Source: CAYSTL01 sp964516805 (GTDB lineage: Archaea; Thermoplasmatota; Thermoplasmata; Halarchaeoplasmatales; Halarchaeoplasmataceae). From it: 25,083 bases of DNA. The position numbers were made by a program, and so were the translations under genes. The notes under the pieces were generated by a model. That model ran no database searches. It worked only from the letters and a program-made list of their open reading frames with translations, and was not told where the DNA came from. The first letter of the stretch is position 1; the number at the start of each line of letters is the position of its first letter. This document shows positions 17,901 through 25,083 of the stretch, piece by piece. The stretch covers positions 1 to 25,083 of the forward strand of contig CAZEXI010000032.1 in NCBI GenBank assembly GCA_964516805.1, written 5' to 3'.

Positions 17901-20343
17901 AACTTTGAAGGTCACGGATGAATCAGGTAACTCAGATACAGATACAGTAAATGTAAGCGTAATAGATACTGAGAAACCAGTAGCGGATGCAGGGATGGAT
18001 AAGACTGCCCAGGTAAATAAAGAAATAACTTTTGATGGCTCAGGATCTTCAGACAATGTAGGTATAGAAAGCTATACCTGGATAATTGAAGAGACTTCTT
18101 ATCCTGGAAAAACGATAACATACACGTTCGATCATGAAGGAGAATATGTTATCACACTAAATGTAAGTGATGCTGAAGGTAATTTTGATACTGATACTGT
18201 AAATGTTACCGTCAGTTCGATCGATCAACCTCCGACAGCCGATGCAGGGGAAGACAAAACTGTATCTTACGGAGAGCAGTTCACTCTCAACGCTTCTTCT
18301 TCAAAAGATGATGATGGTATAAAGAATTACACATGGTATTTCGGAGAAGAATTACTTTATGGCAAAACATCAACTTATACACTTGAAGGATTGGGAACTC
18401 ATACTTTTACTTTAGAAGTTACGGATGCTAAAGGACAGTCCGATTTGGACACAGTAAATATCACGGTCATAGATGATGAAAAACCAACAGCAGATGCAGG
18501 TGATAACAGAACAGTAAATGAAGATACTCTAGTGAGTTTTGATGGAAGTGACTCTAAGGATAATGTAGCAATACAGAATTACACATGGCAAATCGAGGGA
18601 CTCACTTACTTTGAACAAAATATTACCCATGTTTTTGAAACTCCAGGCACTTACACAGTGATCCTAGAGGTTAAAGATAGTTCAGGAAACAGTGATACAG
18701 ACAGCATAAAAATAGAAGTAGAAGATATAACAGACCCTATCGCAGATGCTGGTGATGATAAGACCGTGAATGAAGATACGCAAATAACTTTCGATGGAAG
18801 CGGTTCATCAGATAATGTTGCGATCAAAACGTACACATGGAATATTGAGGGTACAGATTACGTTGGACAAAGTGTCGATCATCAATTTGATGATCCAGGG
18901 ACATATTCTATTACCTTGACTGTTATCGACAGTTCTGGTAACACTGGTAAAGACAACATCACTGTGAAGGTAGAAGATATAACATCACCTAAAGCAGATG
19001 CTGGAAAAGGAATGAACATCACAATCGGAGATGAAATAGTATTTGATGCTGGTAATTCGACTGATAACGTTGGTATAACCAACTACACCTGGACAATTGG
19101 GAGCAAAGAATATTACGGACAAACGATCAAACATAGTTTTAAAAGTACGGGAGAATACACAATATCACTCACCGTAAAAGACAAAGCAGGTAATTCAGAT
19201 ATTGATTCGATTACAATTGTTGTAAAAGAAAAATTGGACACCACAGATCCAGTAGCTGACGCTGGTGTGGATAGAACAGTATATACAGGTGAAGAAGTTA
19301 GCTTCGACGGTTCAAGTTCTTACGATGATGAAGAGATCACGATTTACTATTGGGATTTTGATGATGGTAATACTACCACAGGTATGAACGTAAAACATAC
19401 TTACGAGAATACAGGATATTATCAGGTTTCACTCAAAGTAGAAGATGCTGCTGGAAACAACGACTTTGACACGGTCAATATCACTGTTGAAAACAGACCT
19501 TCAACCTTGGAAGCAGATGCTGGTGAGAACAGAACAGTGGATGTCAACGAGAATATATCATTAAGTGCCTCTAATTCTTCTTCAAACTACAATATCATCA
19601 ACTTTGAATGGAAGATAGGTTCTGATATGTATACAGGTGAGGTCGTTAGATACACATACACCAAGCCAGGTAATTACTTTGTTGAGTTAACAGTTACTGA
19701 TGAATCAGGGGCAAAGGACACAGATACAGTTCAAATAGAAGTGGTAGATGGTATACATCCAGAAGCTGTAATAGATGTTAATGAAATAGTGCAGTTAGGT
19801 AAGCCAGTCATGATATCTGGAGAGCAGTCTACTGATAATGTTCAGATACAAAGTTATAAATGGACTATTGATAAACGAGATTATTACGGCTCTACGATAG
19901 AATACACGTTCAATAAACCAGGTAGAGAACAGATAGAACTAACTGTAAAAGACACATCTGGAAATACAGATGTAGAGACATTCAAAGTGCTTGTTAAAGA
20001 TAAGAAGAAACCAAAAGCCAATGCAGGAGACGATATCACTACTTTGACAGATTCACAAACTACCCTAGATGGATCTGATTCTACAGATAACTACAAGATA
20101 CAGAATTATACGTGGATAATAGAAGGTAATGAATATTACGGAAAAAATGTTCAGTACAACTTTACAGAGGCAGGAAATTACACAGTAGAGCTGTTAGTTG
20201 AGGATACTTCAGGGAATGTAGATACGGATAAGATCAATGTGATGGTCAAAGATAAAGAAGAAGTCCCAGGATATCCAATACTAGTGATGATATTGGCGGT
20301 AATTCTAAGTTTGCTGTTGATATGGAAAAGAAAGAGAAGATAA
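11974..20343 (+). CDS. Membrane-anchored giant subtilase (S8, KP-43-like) with 12 PKD domains
   Basis: The 2789-residue product starts with a signal peptide (hydrophobic about 8-28), then an inhibitor-like propeptide in two related halves (about 35-285). The S8 catalytic domain (about 290-600) has D305 (D-T-G), H349 (H-G-T-H), oxyanion N447 (G-N-S-G) and S526 (G-T-S-M-A-T-P), so it should be active. A KP-43-type beta-barrel follows (about 627-734). Then come, with approximate limits: two copies of a domain with an E-T-G-x-D-T/A-x-I-F-T-G motif (737-847, 1149-1252), two fibronectin-III-like domains (851-950, 1255-1345), a DNRLRE/CBM-like domain (953-1147), a class I glutamine-amidotransferase-like domain without an obvious catalytic Cys (1350-1545), two Ig-like domains (1551-1748) and 12 PKD domains (1750-2765). 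It ends in P-G-Y-P, one transmembrane helix and K-R-K-R-R. The family degrades protein outside the cell; here it is probably tethered, active head outward. Substrate is unknown; the adjacent surface proteins are one possibility. Confidence 0.92.
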   Translation: MRKQYMKVFAYVVLALLLAQFFATVNLAGNTKQTFRSDPNKEIDNNFEFIAYKSNPNFPKNEAKIIEDYGSYALIESSIDDYKELKQKGFVIGRKRTTINTPAGKIDFKKYSMEDENLKIEHREGLFLIKFIGPVKQEWIKETQNKGIDIYETLGANTYIIRGSKDDIDLLSEKSYVDDLLRYDPSLKVSSELKNKGERVDLKINLVKESNRYSLLKDLNSLGGRLLSYNSGSLNYDSAAINISSSKIRYLADDPSIISIYEKPEYKLNNDLSAWVMQSYDKDDKAESVWDKNILGQNQVIGISDTGVDYDHAMFRNSTSEIGEPGPSHRKIVLYRAYADGSEADYSGHGTHVSGSAAGDWKNYGEPDDYDGMAPSAKIAFFDVGNGDSLKLPDDLTTMFQTQYDAGARIFSNSWGSSSSSYTTDSENTDEFMWNHNDALILFANGNSGPNKKTVGSPATAKNIVSVGNCINGISEDMAESSSHGPTDEGRLKPTISAPGTDIISADSDGSQSSMNSGLMHMTGTSMATPTASGLTALVRQYYTEGWFNDGEKDESNGITPSGSLMKATLINSAWNMQGDYTGKSIPSHGQGWGKINLEDALYFKGDKRKLSVLNDGTVNGKSLLDSGDYDEYSLLAEDGEDLKITLTWTDYPGAALQNDLNLVVEAPDGTNYLGNVFQNGHSVQGGNADNINVSEQVYLDESQVQKGRYTVRVVGNTISNAPQKYSLIATGEVSRSAGDVSFVERKYNLPPAEDEATVKLMDLDENSDPSSIDSVDIDVYSTTEGSGESVTVHETGKDTGIFTGTITLGTGNSVEDGVLQVSDGDTLTVEYQDSSHSLYRSSEAVIDTSKPTLEDITYPSIEENNILSDAYEIDWKTDEKTYGSLYYGKTRHLDKVERWRDPSFNHNTVLKDLEPNTTYYFKIIASDATKTPNLSIFDNDGALYTFKTPSTAGSMGEGYSGYTYSVSNGTDQDSIFDRDVMYAGYYYTMTFFGTKEGHFDGAIMFDTSAIKDIEISEAAFRLFPKSKHMPTYESESWTFEVLSDNIESAFPDPSYTTLREAEVQFSVDSITGSNLADADEVDSINVDSSDLTSLENNIADGKLVLRMRLPNKTKHIDMNGWYTGHQIKRDSFIFKKPSLVVETSYKENGFIEFDRDSYSVDDFANVRVEDDGLNSDSETFDTVEATVTSSSDSKKVQLLETGEDTAIFTGHIELSDTDSSESLLVNDGNTISVSYIDSLDDMVSDESLIEVDSPSISNLDLTPKNDLTCKVTWDTDEPTTSLVKYGNTQVLTREKYDDDYKTHHEVTLTGLVKDTQYNIEVTGFDEASNSIDNSNIQQFTTPDTNIQPSILVIEDAGSADNYRSALENNGYDYTFEHVSDTGLPSSNLKNYDITVWIVDGFSDTLTLDERNLIKDYLQNGGNLYINGEDIGYDIGDSNFYIDYLHSNYIQGYSDSSIINGLSGNPISDSLSNLDIGGKYADVIEPMGEYSSVVFNYGTGSTAGIKAQTSEYKLVYMGCEYFEGPDTQSNKDILMENIVSWMDPNQIDDVGPAIGIVDRPSDQVYINDTIVIEGRADEFVTGGSDISCIEYYHDLADSPNQGYICQPEDGQYDSKQEDTVLNIDGVDLGVGKHVVYLRGKDTSGNWGSYEKVTFEVLESSGTINPSVQIVSPDEGSILSKDSVEVQWTGESAWYEIKMNSGDWEDVGSSNVKTYSGLTDGTHSVYVRAYNDDNQYREDSVSFSVDTTIPEAKVGLDRTVLTNEEVIFDGSSSTDNLEISEYTWDIKGTNYNGKVVNYSFTNEGVYQITLTVMDQAGNTDSDTVNITVETPNNPPDADAGSDRTVSIGEIVTFDGSGSTDDDGISNHTWSIENKKYYGITVEHRFSDIGTYEVSLEVTDTDGYSDTDTVNITVEDSESPTADAGEDKTSDMGETVTFDAGGSTDNHVITVYRWNLEGEYKYGSTVEHSFSEAGEHQATLKVTDESGNSDTDTVNVSVIDTEKPVADAGMDKTAQVNKEITFDGSGSSDNVGIESYTWIIEETSYPGKTITYTFDHEGEYVITLNVSDAEGNFDTDTVNVTVSSIDQPPTADAGEDKTVSYGEQFTLNASSSKDDDGIKNYTWYFGEELLYGKTSTYTLEGLGTHTFTLEVTDAKGQSDLDTVNITVIDDEKPTADAGDNRTVNEDTLVSFDGSDSKDNVAIQNYTWQIEGLTYFEQNITHVFETPGTYTVILEVKDSSGNSDTDSIKIEVEDITDPIADAGDDKTVNEDTQITFDGSGSSDNVAIKTYTWNIEGTDYVGQSVDHQFDDPGTYSITLTVIDSSGNTGKDNITVKVEDITSPKADAGKGMNITIGDEIVFDAGNSTDNVGITNYTWTIGSKEYYGQTIKHSFKSTGEYTISLTVKDKAGNSDIDSITIVVKEKLDTTDPVADAGVDRTVYTGEEVSFDGSSSYDDEEITIYYWDFDDGNTTTGMNVKHTYENTGYYQVSLKVEDAAGNNDFDTVNITVENRPSTLEADAGENRTVDVNENISLSASNSSSNYNIINFEWKIGSDMYTGEVVRYTYTKPGNYFVELTVTDESGAKDTDTVQIEVVDGIHPEAVIDVNEIVQLGKPVMISGEQSTDNVQIQSYKWTIDKRDYYGSTIEYTFNKPGREQIELTVKDTSGNTDVETFKVLVKDKKKPKANAGDDITTLTDSQTTLDGSDSTDNYKIQNYTWIIEGNEYYGKNVQYNFTEAGNYTVELLVEDTSGNVDTDKINVMVKDKEEVPGYPILVMILAVILSLLLIWKRKRR
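17221..20265 (+). repeat. Twelve tandem PKD-domain coding repeats
   Basis: Twelve units of about 84 residues, mostly opening A-D-A-G-x-D/N-x-T, then F-D-G/A-S-x-S-x-D-N, Y-T-W-x-I, Y-G-x-x-V/I-x-H/Y-x-F, G-x-Y-x-V/I-x-L-x-V-x-D and D-T-V-N-I-x-V. Unit 9 alone keeps a canonical-like W-D-F-D-D-G; the rest have W-x-I-E-G-type sequence with a Y-Y-G. Units 10 and 11 are the most divergent. PKD arrays usually act as rigid spacers or carbohydrate or protein-contact modules. Confidence 0.88.
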
Positions 20344-20347
20344 AACC

Positions 20348-20367
20348 CTTTCATCATTTTATTTTAA
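20348..20367 (+). terminator. Possible T-rich terminator of subtilase gene
   Basis: CCCTTTTCATCATTTTATTTT just after the stop codon, in the 52-nt gap between two convergent genes. It resembles the CCTTTT-starting tracts after the two repeat-protein genes. On the minus strand no clear T-tract for the kinase gene is visible here. Confidence 0.4.
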
Positions 20368-20395
20368 GTTTACAAGATGTGATTCGATAAGTGAT

Positions 20396-22933
20396 TTAGA
20401 TTTTTCTTAAAACTATATCAAATCGGGCTCCACCTAAATCTGAGTCTTTAACCTCAACGTATCCTTTGTACATCTCGGCTATACTTTTCACAAGGAAAGT
20501 ACCAAGCCCCAAACCCTCTGAATTTTTACCTTTAAATCCTCTTTTCAAAACCTTATTTTTTATATCATCAGATATTCCCATACCATCGTCTTCTACGATA
20601 ACTCTGATGGTATTTTTTTCCTCCTCAGCAGAGATTTTGATCTGACTGCAGTTAGCGTGATTGATGGCATTTTCGATGAGGTTAGAGAAAAGTTCTTCTA
20701 GAAGAGAGCCTCCCATCACCTTTAAACCAGTTTTTGTAAAATCGGTATCAATATCATCTGTCTTTAAAGACTCGATATTATCATCCAAAGCATTGTTTAT
20801 GACCACATCGAGATGTGTCTCTTCCATCTTTTTTTCTTTTCGTATATCTTTTAGAACACCTATTTTTGATAGTAATTCTTGGCTTTCAATATTAGCTTTC
20901 ATCGCGCTGTCGATAAATTTCTTTTGTTCTTCAGTAGGATTTAAGTCTTCAAGGATCTGAAGATAGCCTCTCACTATCTGTGACTTATTCATCATATCAT
21001 GTCTTAATAATGTTAATAAAAATCTTTCACGGGTTTCTGATTTGATCCTTTCCAAAGCCTCTGATAGGTGTGATGTAAGGAGTTCAGCTAGTTCTATCTC
21101 TTGTTCATCAAAATCATCAGTTCTGTATGAAACTGCCTGAAAAACGCCAAATTGACCTATAGGCACACTGATTCCTGACTTGTAATCATCTAAAAACGGA
21201 GTGGCTTCAGTTTCTGATTTGAAATCATCTACCAGATAAGATTGTTTATTTAGATATGTTTTACCAGCTATTCCTTCATTCAAAGACATAGTATATTTAC
21301 TGTGTGGTTCATCAACTTCAGAAGAGATTGCTTTTACAATGAGTTTATTTCCTTTTGCTATGTGTATCCTACACATGTCAAAATTTAGGATCTCTTCTGA
21401 GGCGTTGATGATAATCTCATAAGCCTCCTCCTCTGAACTGCATGACTCAAGTTTTGCTGCAATATCATGCAGACTCTTTAATTTTCGTTCTCTTTCTTCT
21501 ATCAGTTTAGTGTTTCTAACTTGTCTTATGGCTTCTTTCACATGCGTTATGAGAAGTTCTGTGATCTCAAGGTCGTCTTCATCGAAAAAGTTCTTTTTAT
21601 CCGACAAGGTTTGGAAAACACCAAACTCTCCTATTGGAACACTCAACACTGATTTGAATTTATTAGAAGTTGGTTTTGCATTCTTTTCATTTTGGATATC
21701 ATCTATAATATAGCCCTTCTGGTCTCTGAAAGTCTTACCATAAATACCTTCTTCGATAGAGAATTCCTCACCAATCTCGACTTCATCATCTAGAGTCGCT
21801 TTTATGATCAGTTTGTCATCTTCTTTGATCATCACTGAGCAGATATAAAAGTCTAATATATTCTTCGCAGCATCGATGATGATCTCATATATTTTTTCTT
21901 CTGTTTCACACTTTTCTAGGTCCTCTGCTACTTTATGTAGAGCCTCGATCTTCTGTTTTTCATGGGTTATCAATTCTTTTGATTCCTGCAGTTTTTTCAA
22001 TTCATTGGCCCTCTGTATAACTGCCTCTGCTTGTTTTGCAAAGGCTTTGAGTTTATTTACATCATCATAATCAAAATTATACTTTTTCTTAGAAAGAGAT
22101 AGAACACCGATCACTTCATCATCTTCAAAAAGAGGTACAGTCAGGATCGATTCCTTTTCTGTATCCCCGTCTTTGGTCCCAGGAATAGTTACTAAGTGTT
22201 CTCTTTGGTCATCAATATTCAGATATCTAGATCTTCCCTTCTCTACAACTCTACCTGCTTCACCTTTACCGAAAGGTATGTTATAAGACATTATCTGTTC
22301 TGTATATTTTGGATCATTGGTATAAAAAGGCTCTAAAACTTCTTTTTCATGATTAGCTAGATAAACAGTACAGTCCGAAGCATCCATCAAATTTTTTGCT
22401 TCATCGGCTATCGTTTTGATTATATCTTTTAAATCTGTTTTCTTGGCTAATGTTAATACTGCTTGGTATATGTACTCATATGTATTACATACATTTTCGT
22501 AAGTATCTTTAGAATCTTTTAAATGTTTGATAACTTTACCTGCTTCTTCATGAGGTACAAGATTTATAGAAATCGAGTGTTTTTTCGCATTTTTGGTTTT
22601 AATCAAATCTGTGAAATAGTGTGAAGAAAATACTGAACCATTTTTCTTAATCAATTTGATATCTCCAGACAAACCTCTTTTAGTTTTTAAGGAATTCAAA
22701 AATTGATCAATATTACCAGTACCGCTTATTAGATCAGTTATATCCACCCCTATGAGTTCATTTTCACTTTCATATCCTAATAATTTTTTAAATCTGTCAT
22801 TCACGAACTCGATCTTTCCTTCAATATTTAGAACTGCTGCTGGACCTATAAAATTTTTAAAAGCATTTCTTTTAATATATTCGTCACCAAAACTATCTTC
22901 ATGAGGTGAATCGCGTTCTAATTCGTCATTCAT
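20396..22933 (-). CDS. Soluble sensor histidine kinase, PAS-GAF-GAF-GAF-HisKA-HATPase
   Basis: The 845-residue protein has no transmembrane segment, so it should sense cytoplasmic signals. Order: PAS (about 24-125), GAF 1 (about 150-310), GAF 2 (about 335-470), GAF 3 (about 490-625), a dimerisation/phosphoacceptor helix with R-H-D-M-M and H645 as probable phosphorylated His, and an ATPase domain with N box around N751-N755, D782-x-G-x-G and G807-L-G-L-G. GAF 2 and 3 are related to each other and share S-V-P-I-G-x-F-G-V-F-Q, a wording common in haloarchaeal sensors. The ligand is not predictable. No response regulator lies in the window, so this is an orphan as far as can be seen. It is convergent with the subtilase gene. 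No clear Shine-Dalgarno site precedes ATG 22933. Confidence 0.9.
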   Translation of the reverse strand: MNDELERDSPHEDSFGDEYIKRNAFKNFIGPAAVLNIEGKIEFVNDRFKKLLGYESENELIGVDITDLISGTGNIDQFLNSLKTKRGLSGDIKLIKKNGSVFSSHYFTDLIKTKNAKKHSISINLVPHEEAGKVIKHLKDSKDTYENVCNTYEYIYQAVLTLAKKTDLKDIIKTIADEAKNLMDASDCTVYLANHEKEVLEPFYTNDPKYTEQIMSYNIPFGKGEAGRVVEKGRSRYLNIDDQREHLVTIPGTKDGDTEKESILTVPLFEDDEVIGVLSLSKKKYNFDYDDVNKLKAFAKQAEAVIQRANELKKLQESKELITHEKQKIEALHKVAEDLEKCETEEKIYEIIIDAAKNILDFYICSVMIKEDDKLIIKATLDDEVEIGEEFSIEEGIYGKTFRDQKGYIIDDIQNEKNAKPTSNKFKSVLSVPIGEFGVFQTLSDKKNFFDEDDLEITELLITHVKEAIRQVRNTKLIEERERKLKSLHDIAAKLESCSSEEEAYEIIINASEEILNFDMCRIHIAKGNKLIVKAISSEVDEPHSKYTMSLNEGIAGKTYLNKQSYLVDDFKSETEATPFLDDYKSGISVPIGQFGVFQAVSYRTDDFDEQEIELAELLTSHLSEALERIKSETRERFLLTLLRHDMMNKSQIVRGYLQILEDLNPTEEQKKFIDSAMKANIESQELLSKIGVLKDIRKEKKMEETHLDVVINNALDDNIESLKTDDIDTDFTKTGLKVMGGSLLEELFSNLIENAINHANCSQIKISAEEEKNTIRVIVEDDGMGISDDIKNKVLKRGFKGKNSEGLGLGTFLVKSIAEMYKGYVEVKDSDLGGARFDIVLRKI

Positions 22934-22967
22934 TTTAATACATTATAAATTGGCCTTATTAATAGAC

Positions 22968-22976
22968 TTTATTATA
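22968..22976 (-). promoter_or_regulatory. Possible TATA box of kinase gene
   Basis: On the minus strand TATAATAAA lies about 35-43 nt before ATG 22933, similar to the box distance of the plus-strand genes. A second AT-rich box (TTTATAAT, around 22943-22950) seems too close to the start. The choice is uncertain. Confidence 0.3.
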
Positions 22977-23001
22977 GTTTAGCAAAATAATATAAAGTTA
23001 G

Positions 23002-23019
23002 AAAACAAAAAAGAAAAAA
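23002..23019 (-). terminator. T-rich terminator of the icd-lyase operon
   Basis: On the minus strand, CTTTTTTCTTTTTTGTTTTC follows the lyase stop codon by about 25 nt. It is flanked by two direct copies of a CTAACTTT-like sequence. This separates the operon from the kinase gene 110 nt downstream in the same direction. Confidence 0.5.
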
Positions 23020-23045
23020 GTTAGGAAACGGGTTTAGAAATAGAT

Positions 23046-24017
23046 TTACTTATCTTCATCCCATTTAGCTTCTGTTTCTTCAGCTTCGCCTTCCAATATC
23101 CTTTCGATATCGGTGGTTCCATATCGCTCTTTGAGGTCTTCTTCAGAAGATAATTCGAGTTCAAGTTTTCTCCAATCTTCGAATCCTACTATATTGTTGA
23201 ATTCTGCCCAGGAAACACCCATTTCGCCGATCTTCATGATATCTTTTTCTTCTTTAAGAACTTCCAAAGCCTCTTTCATGGCTTTAGCAGCAGGATATAG
23301 TGCTATCATAGGTACTGATAAGAAATCAACACCTATCTCTTCAAGATCCTGTATTTCGAAAGGAGGTGTCCTTCCACCGGGAATTATATTGAATGCTAAA
23401 TAAGCAGGTATCTCTTCTTTCAACTTTTTCACTTCTTCTAATGTCTGTGGTGCTTCTACATATATGTAATCTGCACCGGCTTCTGCGTATGCCTTTCCTC
23501 TTTCTATCACAGCTTCAGCACCTTCAACGGACCTAGCATCTGTTCTAGCTCCTATTACTACGTTTGAATTCTCTTCCTCTCTAGCTTTGACAGCTGACTT
23601 GATCTTTCTGACCATATCTTCTTGAGGGATGATCGCTTTTCCTTCCATGTGACCACATCTCTTAGGCCATACCTGATCTTCCAATCTTATTGAGGCTGCT
23701 CCAACTCTTATGAAATTCTTTATTACCCAATTTACGTTCAGAGCGTTTCCGTATCCAGTGTCTATATCAACATCTACAGGTTTAGATGTCGCATTCACTA
23801 TAGTTCTTGTTCTTTCAAGCATGGCTGAAAAATCAACAAATCCCATGTCTGGTTGGCCGACTAGTGAGGCTGAAATACCATATCCAGTAGTTCCAACCAC
23901 GTCAAATCCTGCTTTCTCTATAAGTATAGCTGATAAAGCATCATATGCACAGGGTCTCAGTACTGTATCTCTCTCTTCTAATAATTCTCTAAATCTAGTT
24001 GCTTTCTTATTTTCCAT
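23046..24017 (-). CDS. Isocitrate lyase/PEP mutase superfamily lyase, methylisocitrate-lyase-like
   Basis: The 323-residue protein carries the superfamily's TIM-barrel landmarks: G-T-T-G-Y-G-I-S-A-S near 42-51, D84-x-D86-T-G-Y-G, R-L-E113-D114-Q (Mg ligand region) and K-R-C121-G-H, the catalytic cysteine loop of lyases. The cysteine loop argues for C-C bond cleavage (2-methylisocitrate, isocitrate or a related acid) and against PEP mutase. Length is nearer PrpB (about 300) than classical isocitrate lyase (over 400). An oxaloacetate-hydrolase-like or other activity cannot be excluded. It lies 2 nt after the icd stop codon; its Shine-Dalgarno site AAAGGTGA overlaps the end of icd, so the two should be translationally coupled. 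The C-terminal 40 residues are acidic and probably lineage-specific. Confidence 0.85.
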   Translation of the reverse strand: MENKKATRFRELLEERDTVLRPCAYDALSAILIEKAGFDVVGTTGYGISASLVGQPDMGFVDFSAMLERTRTIVNATSKPVDVDIDTGYGNALNVNWVIKNFIRVGAASIRLEDQVWPKRCGHMEGKAIIPQEDMVRKIKSAVKAREEENSNVVIGARTDARSVEGAEAVIERGKAYAEAGADYIYVEAPQTLEEVKKLKEEIPAYLAFNIIPGGRTPPFEIQDLEEIGVDFLSVPMIALYPAAKAMKEALEVLKEEKDIMKIGEMGVSWAEFNNIVGFEDWRKLELELSSEEDLKERYGTTDIERILEGEAEETEAKWDEDK

Positions 24018-24019
24018 AT

Positions 24020-25083
24020 CTATTCACCTTTGATATTTTCTGCAATCTTTTCTGCAAATTCAGAACATTTAACTTTTTTAGCACCTTCGATCTGTCTTTC
24101 AAGATCGTATGTGACAGTCTTTTGTTGGATAGTCTTTTCTAAGTTTTCGACTATCAGATCAGCCGCTTCGTTCCATCCTATGTAATCAAGCATCATAGTT
24201 CCAGATAGTATCAGTGAACTTGGATTCACTTTGTCCATACCTCTGTACTTGGGTGCCGTACCGTGGGTAGGCTCGAAGAGTGCATGACCAGTGTTATAGT
24301 TGATATTTGCTCCAGGTGCTATTCCTAGACCGCCTACTTGAGCTGCACAAGCATCAGAGATGTAATCGCCGTTCAGATTTGGTGTAGCGATAACGTCATA
24401 CTCATCAGGTCTCAATAATACCTGTTGGAACATGGCGTCAGCGATCCTATCTTTTACAACGATCCTATCCCCTGGTTCTCCAGGTGGATTTCCATTTCTT
24501 AAATCTTCGTAAGCACCTTCTTTTTTAGTAGGAGTAACACCATCTTCACCGATAACCATATCATACAATTCGTTTTCAGTGATTATCAGATCTCTGTATT
24601 TTTCTTTCGCAACTTCGTAACCCCACTTCTTGAAGTAACCTTCTGTGTACTTCATTATGTTTCCTTTGTGCATCAACGTTACACTGTCAAGATCATGGTC
24701 TCTAGCGTATTCTATTGCTGATCCAACGAGTCTAGAGGTTCCTTCTTTGCTTATAGGTTTTATACCTATGCTTGAAGTGTCTGGGAACCTTACTTTTTCC
24801 ATCTCTCCAGCTTCTTCGAGCACATCATAAATTTTATCTATGTATTCATCACCATTCTCCCATTCTATACCAGCGTAGACATCTTCTACATTTTCTCTGA
24901 AAACTACCACATCAAGATCTTCAGGTTTTTTGACTGGTGCTGGAACACCTTTGAACCATCTGACAGGTCTAACACAGGCGTATAGGTCTAATTTCTTCCT
25001 CAGAGCCACATTCAAGGATCTGACTCCACCACCGACTGGTGTTGTCAATGGACCTTTGATCGCTACATGAAAATGCCTGATCG
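24020..25083 (-). CDS. icd: NADP-dependent isocitrate dehydrogenase, 5' end outside window
   Basis: The product oxidises isocitrate to 2-oxoglutarate in the TCA cycle. The reading frame is open through the right edge: codons before a TTG at 25048 encode H-V-A-I-K-G-P-L, conserved in the family, so the TTG is internal and the start lies outside. By comparison with E. coli Icd (416 residues) roughly the first 90 residues are missing. Seen motifs: T-T-P-V-G-G-G-V-R-S-L-N-V-A-L-R (substrate loop with the Ser equivalent to E. coli S113), R-P-V-R, R-E-N-x-E-D-x-Y-A-G-I-E, H-K-G-N-I-M-K, N-L-N-G-D-Y-I-S-D (metal Asp) and H-G-T-A-P-K-Y. The K-Y after H-G-T-A-P and the T-Y-D-L-E-R near the C-terminus match the residues that give E. 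coli Icd its NADP preference. It is the upstream gene of a two-gene operon with the lyase. Confidence 0.95.
   Translation of the reverse strand, partial: IRHFHVAIKGPLTTPVGGGVRSLNVALRKKLDLYACVRPVRWFKGVPAPVKKPEDLDVVVFRENVEDVYAGIEWENGDEYIDKIYDVLEEAGEMEKVRFPDTSSIGIKPISKEGTSRLVGSAIEYARDHDLDSVTLMHKGNIMKYTEGYFKKWGYEVAKEKYRDLIITENELYDMVIGEDGVTPTKKEGAYEDLRNGNPPGEPGDRIVVKDRIADAMFQQVLLRPDEYDVIATPNLNGDYISDACAAQVGGLGIAPGANINYNTGHALFEPTHGTAPKYRGMDKVNPSSLILSGTMMLDYIGWNEAADLIVENLEKTIQQKTVTYDLERQIEGAKKVKCSEFAEKIAENIKGE

Noticed and set aside
25046..25048. TTG as start codon of isocitrate dehydrogenase
   Set aside because: The frame stays open upstream to the window edge and encodes family-conserved residues (H-V-A-I-K-G-P-L), so the TTG is internal.
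20396..25083. Functional link of kinase and icd-lyase operon with the surface-protein locus
   Set aside because: They lie on the opposite strand with their own terminator and promoter signals; only proximity connects them.

Overview
The window looks like a piece of an archaeal chromosome, probably a euryarchaeal or Thermoplasmatota-like heterotroph from a saline setting; the exact lineage is an inference. Evidence: AT-rich intergenic DNA with TATA-like boxes at a fixed distance from start codons, GAF domains of the style common in haloarchaeal sensors, very acidic secreted proteins, PKD-rich surface proteins and a C-terminal membrane anchor with a basic tail. Shine-Dalgarno sites of the form GAGGxTGA precede the three large plus-strand genes.

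Layout: (1) 1-648 is non-coding. It holds two copies of a 126-nt direct repeat at a 170-nt period, full of short hairpins, then a 168-nt AT-rich segment bounded by inverted repeats. (2) 649-5652 and 5891-11743 are two paralogous giant secreted proteins, each with a signal peptide, 16 SdrD/CnaB-like beta-sandwich repeats in the same order and a short conserved C-terminal tail. The second carries a complete von Willebrand factor A (vWA) domain inserted into a surface loop of repeat 6. Promoter spacing, leader, signal-peptide start and T-rich 3' end are shared. (3) 11974-20343 encodes a 2789-residue membrane-anchored subtilase (S8, KP-43-like) followed by a long multidomain stalk that ends in 12 PKD domains, a transmembrane segment and a KRKRR tail. 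(4) On the minus strand, 20396-22933 is a soluble PAS-GAF-GAF-GAF histidine kinase. (5) Also on the minus strand, an icd to isocitrate-lyase-superfamily operon runs in from beyond the right edge; icd is cut by the window end.

Together, the three plus-strand genes form a cell-surface locus: two long, calcium-binding, probably glycosylated and cross-linked fibrous proteins (one with an adhesion-type vWA head) beside a large tethered protease that could process surface or environmental protein. The minus-strand genes are metabolic and sensory, and nothing in the sequence ties them to the surface locus beyond proximity. The most striking material is in the paralogous repeat proteins: a nested vWA, a Lys/Glu/Asn triad in every repeat, a sequon ladder after a conserved Trp, and a cysteine pair that is gained and lost together between repeats.
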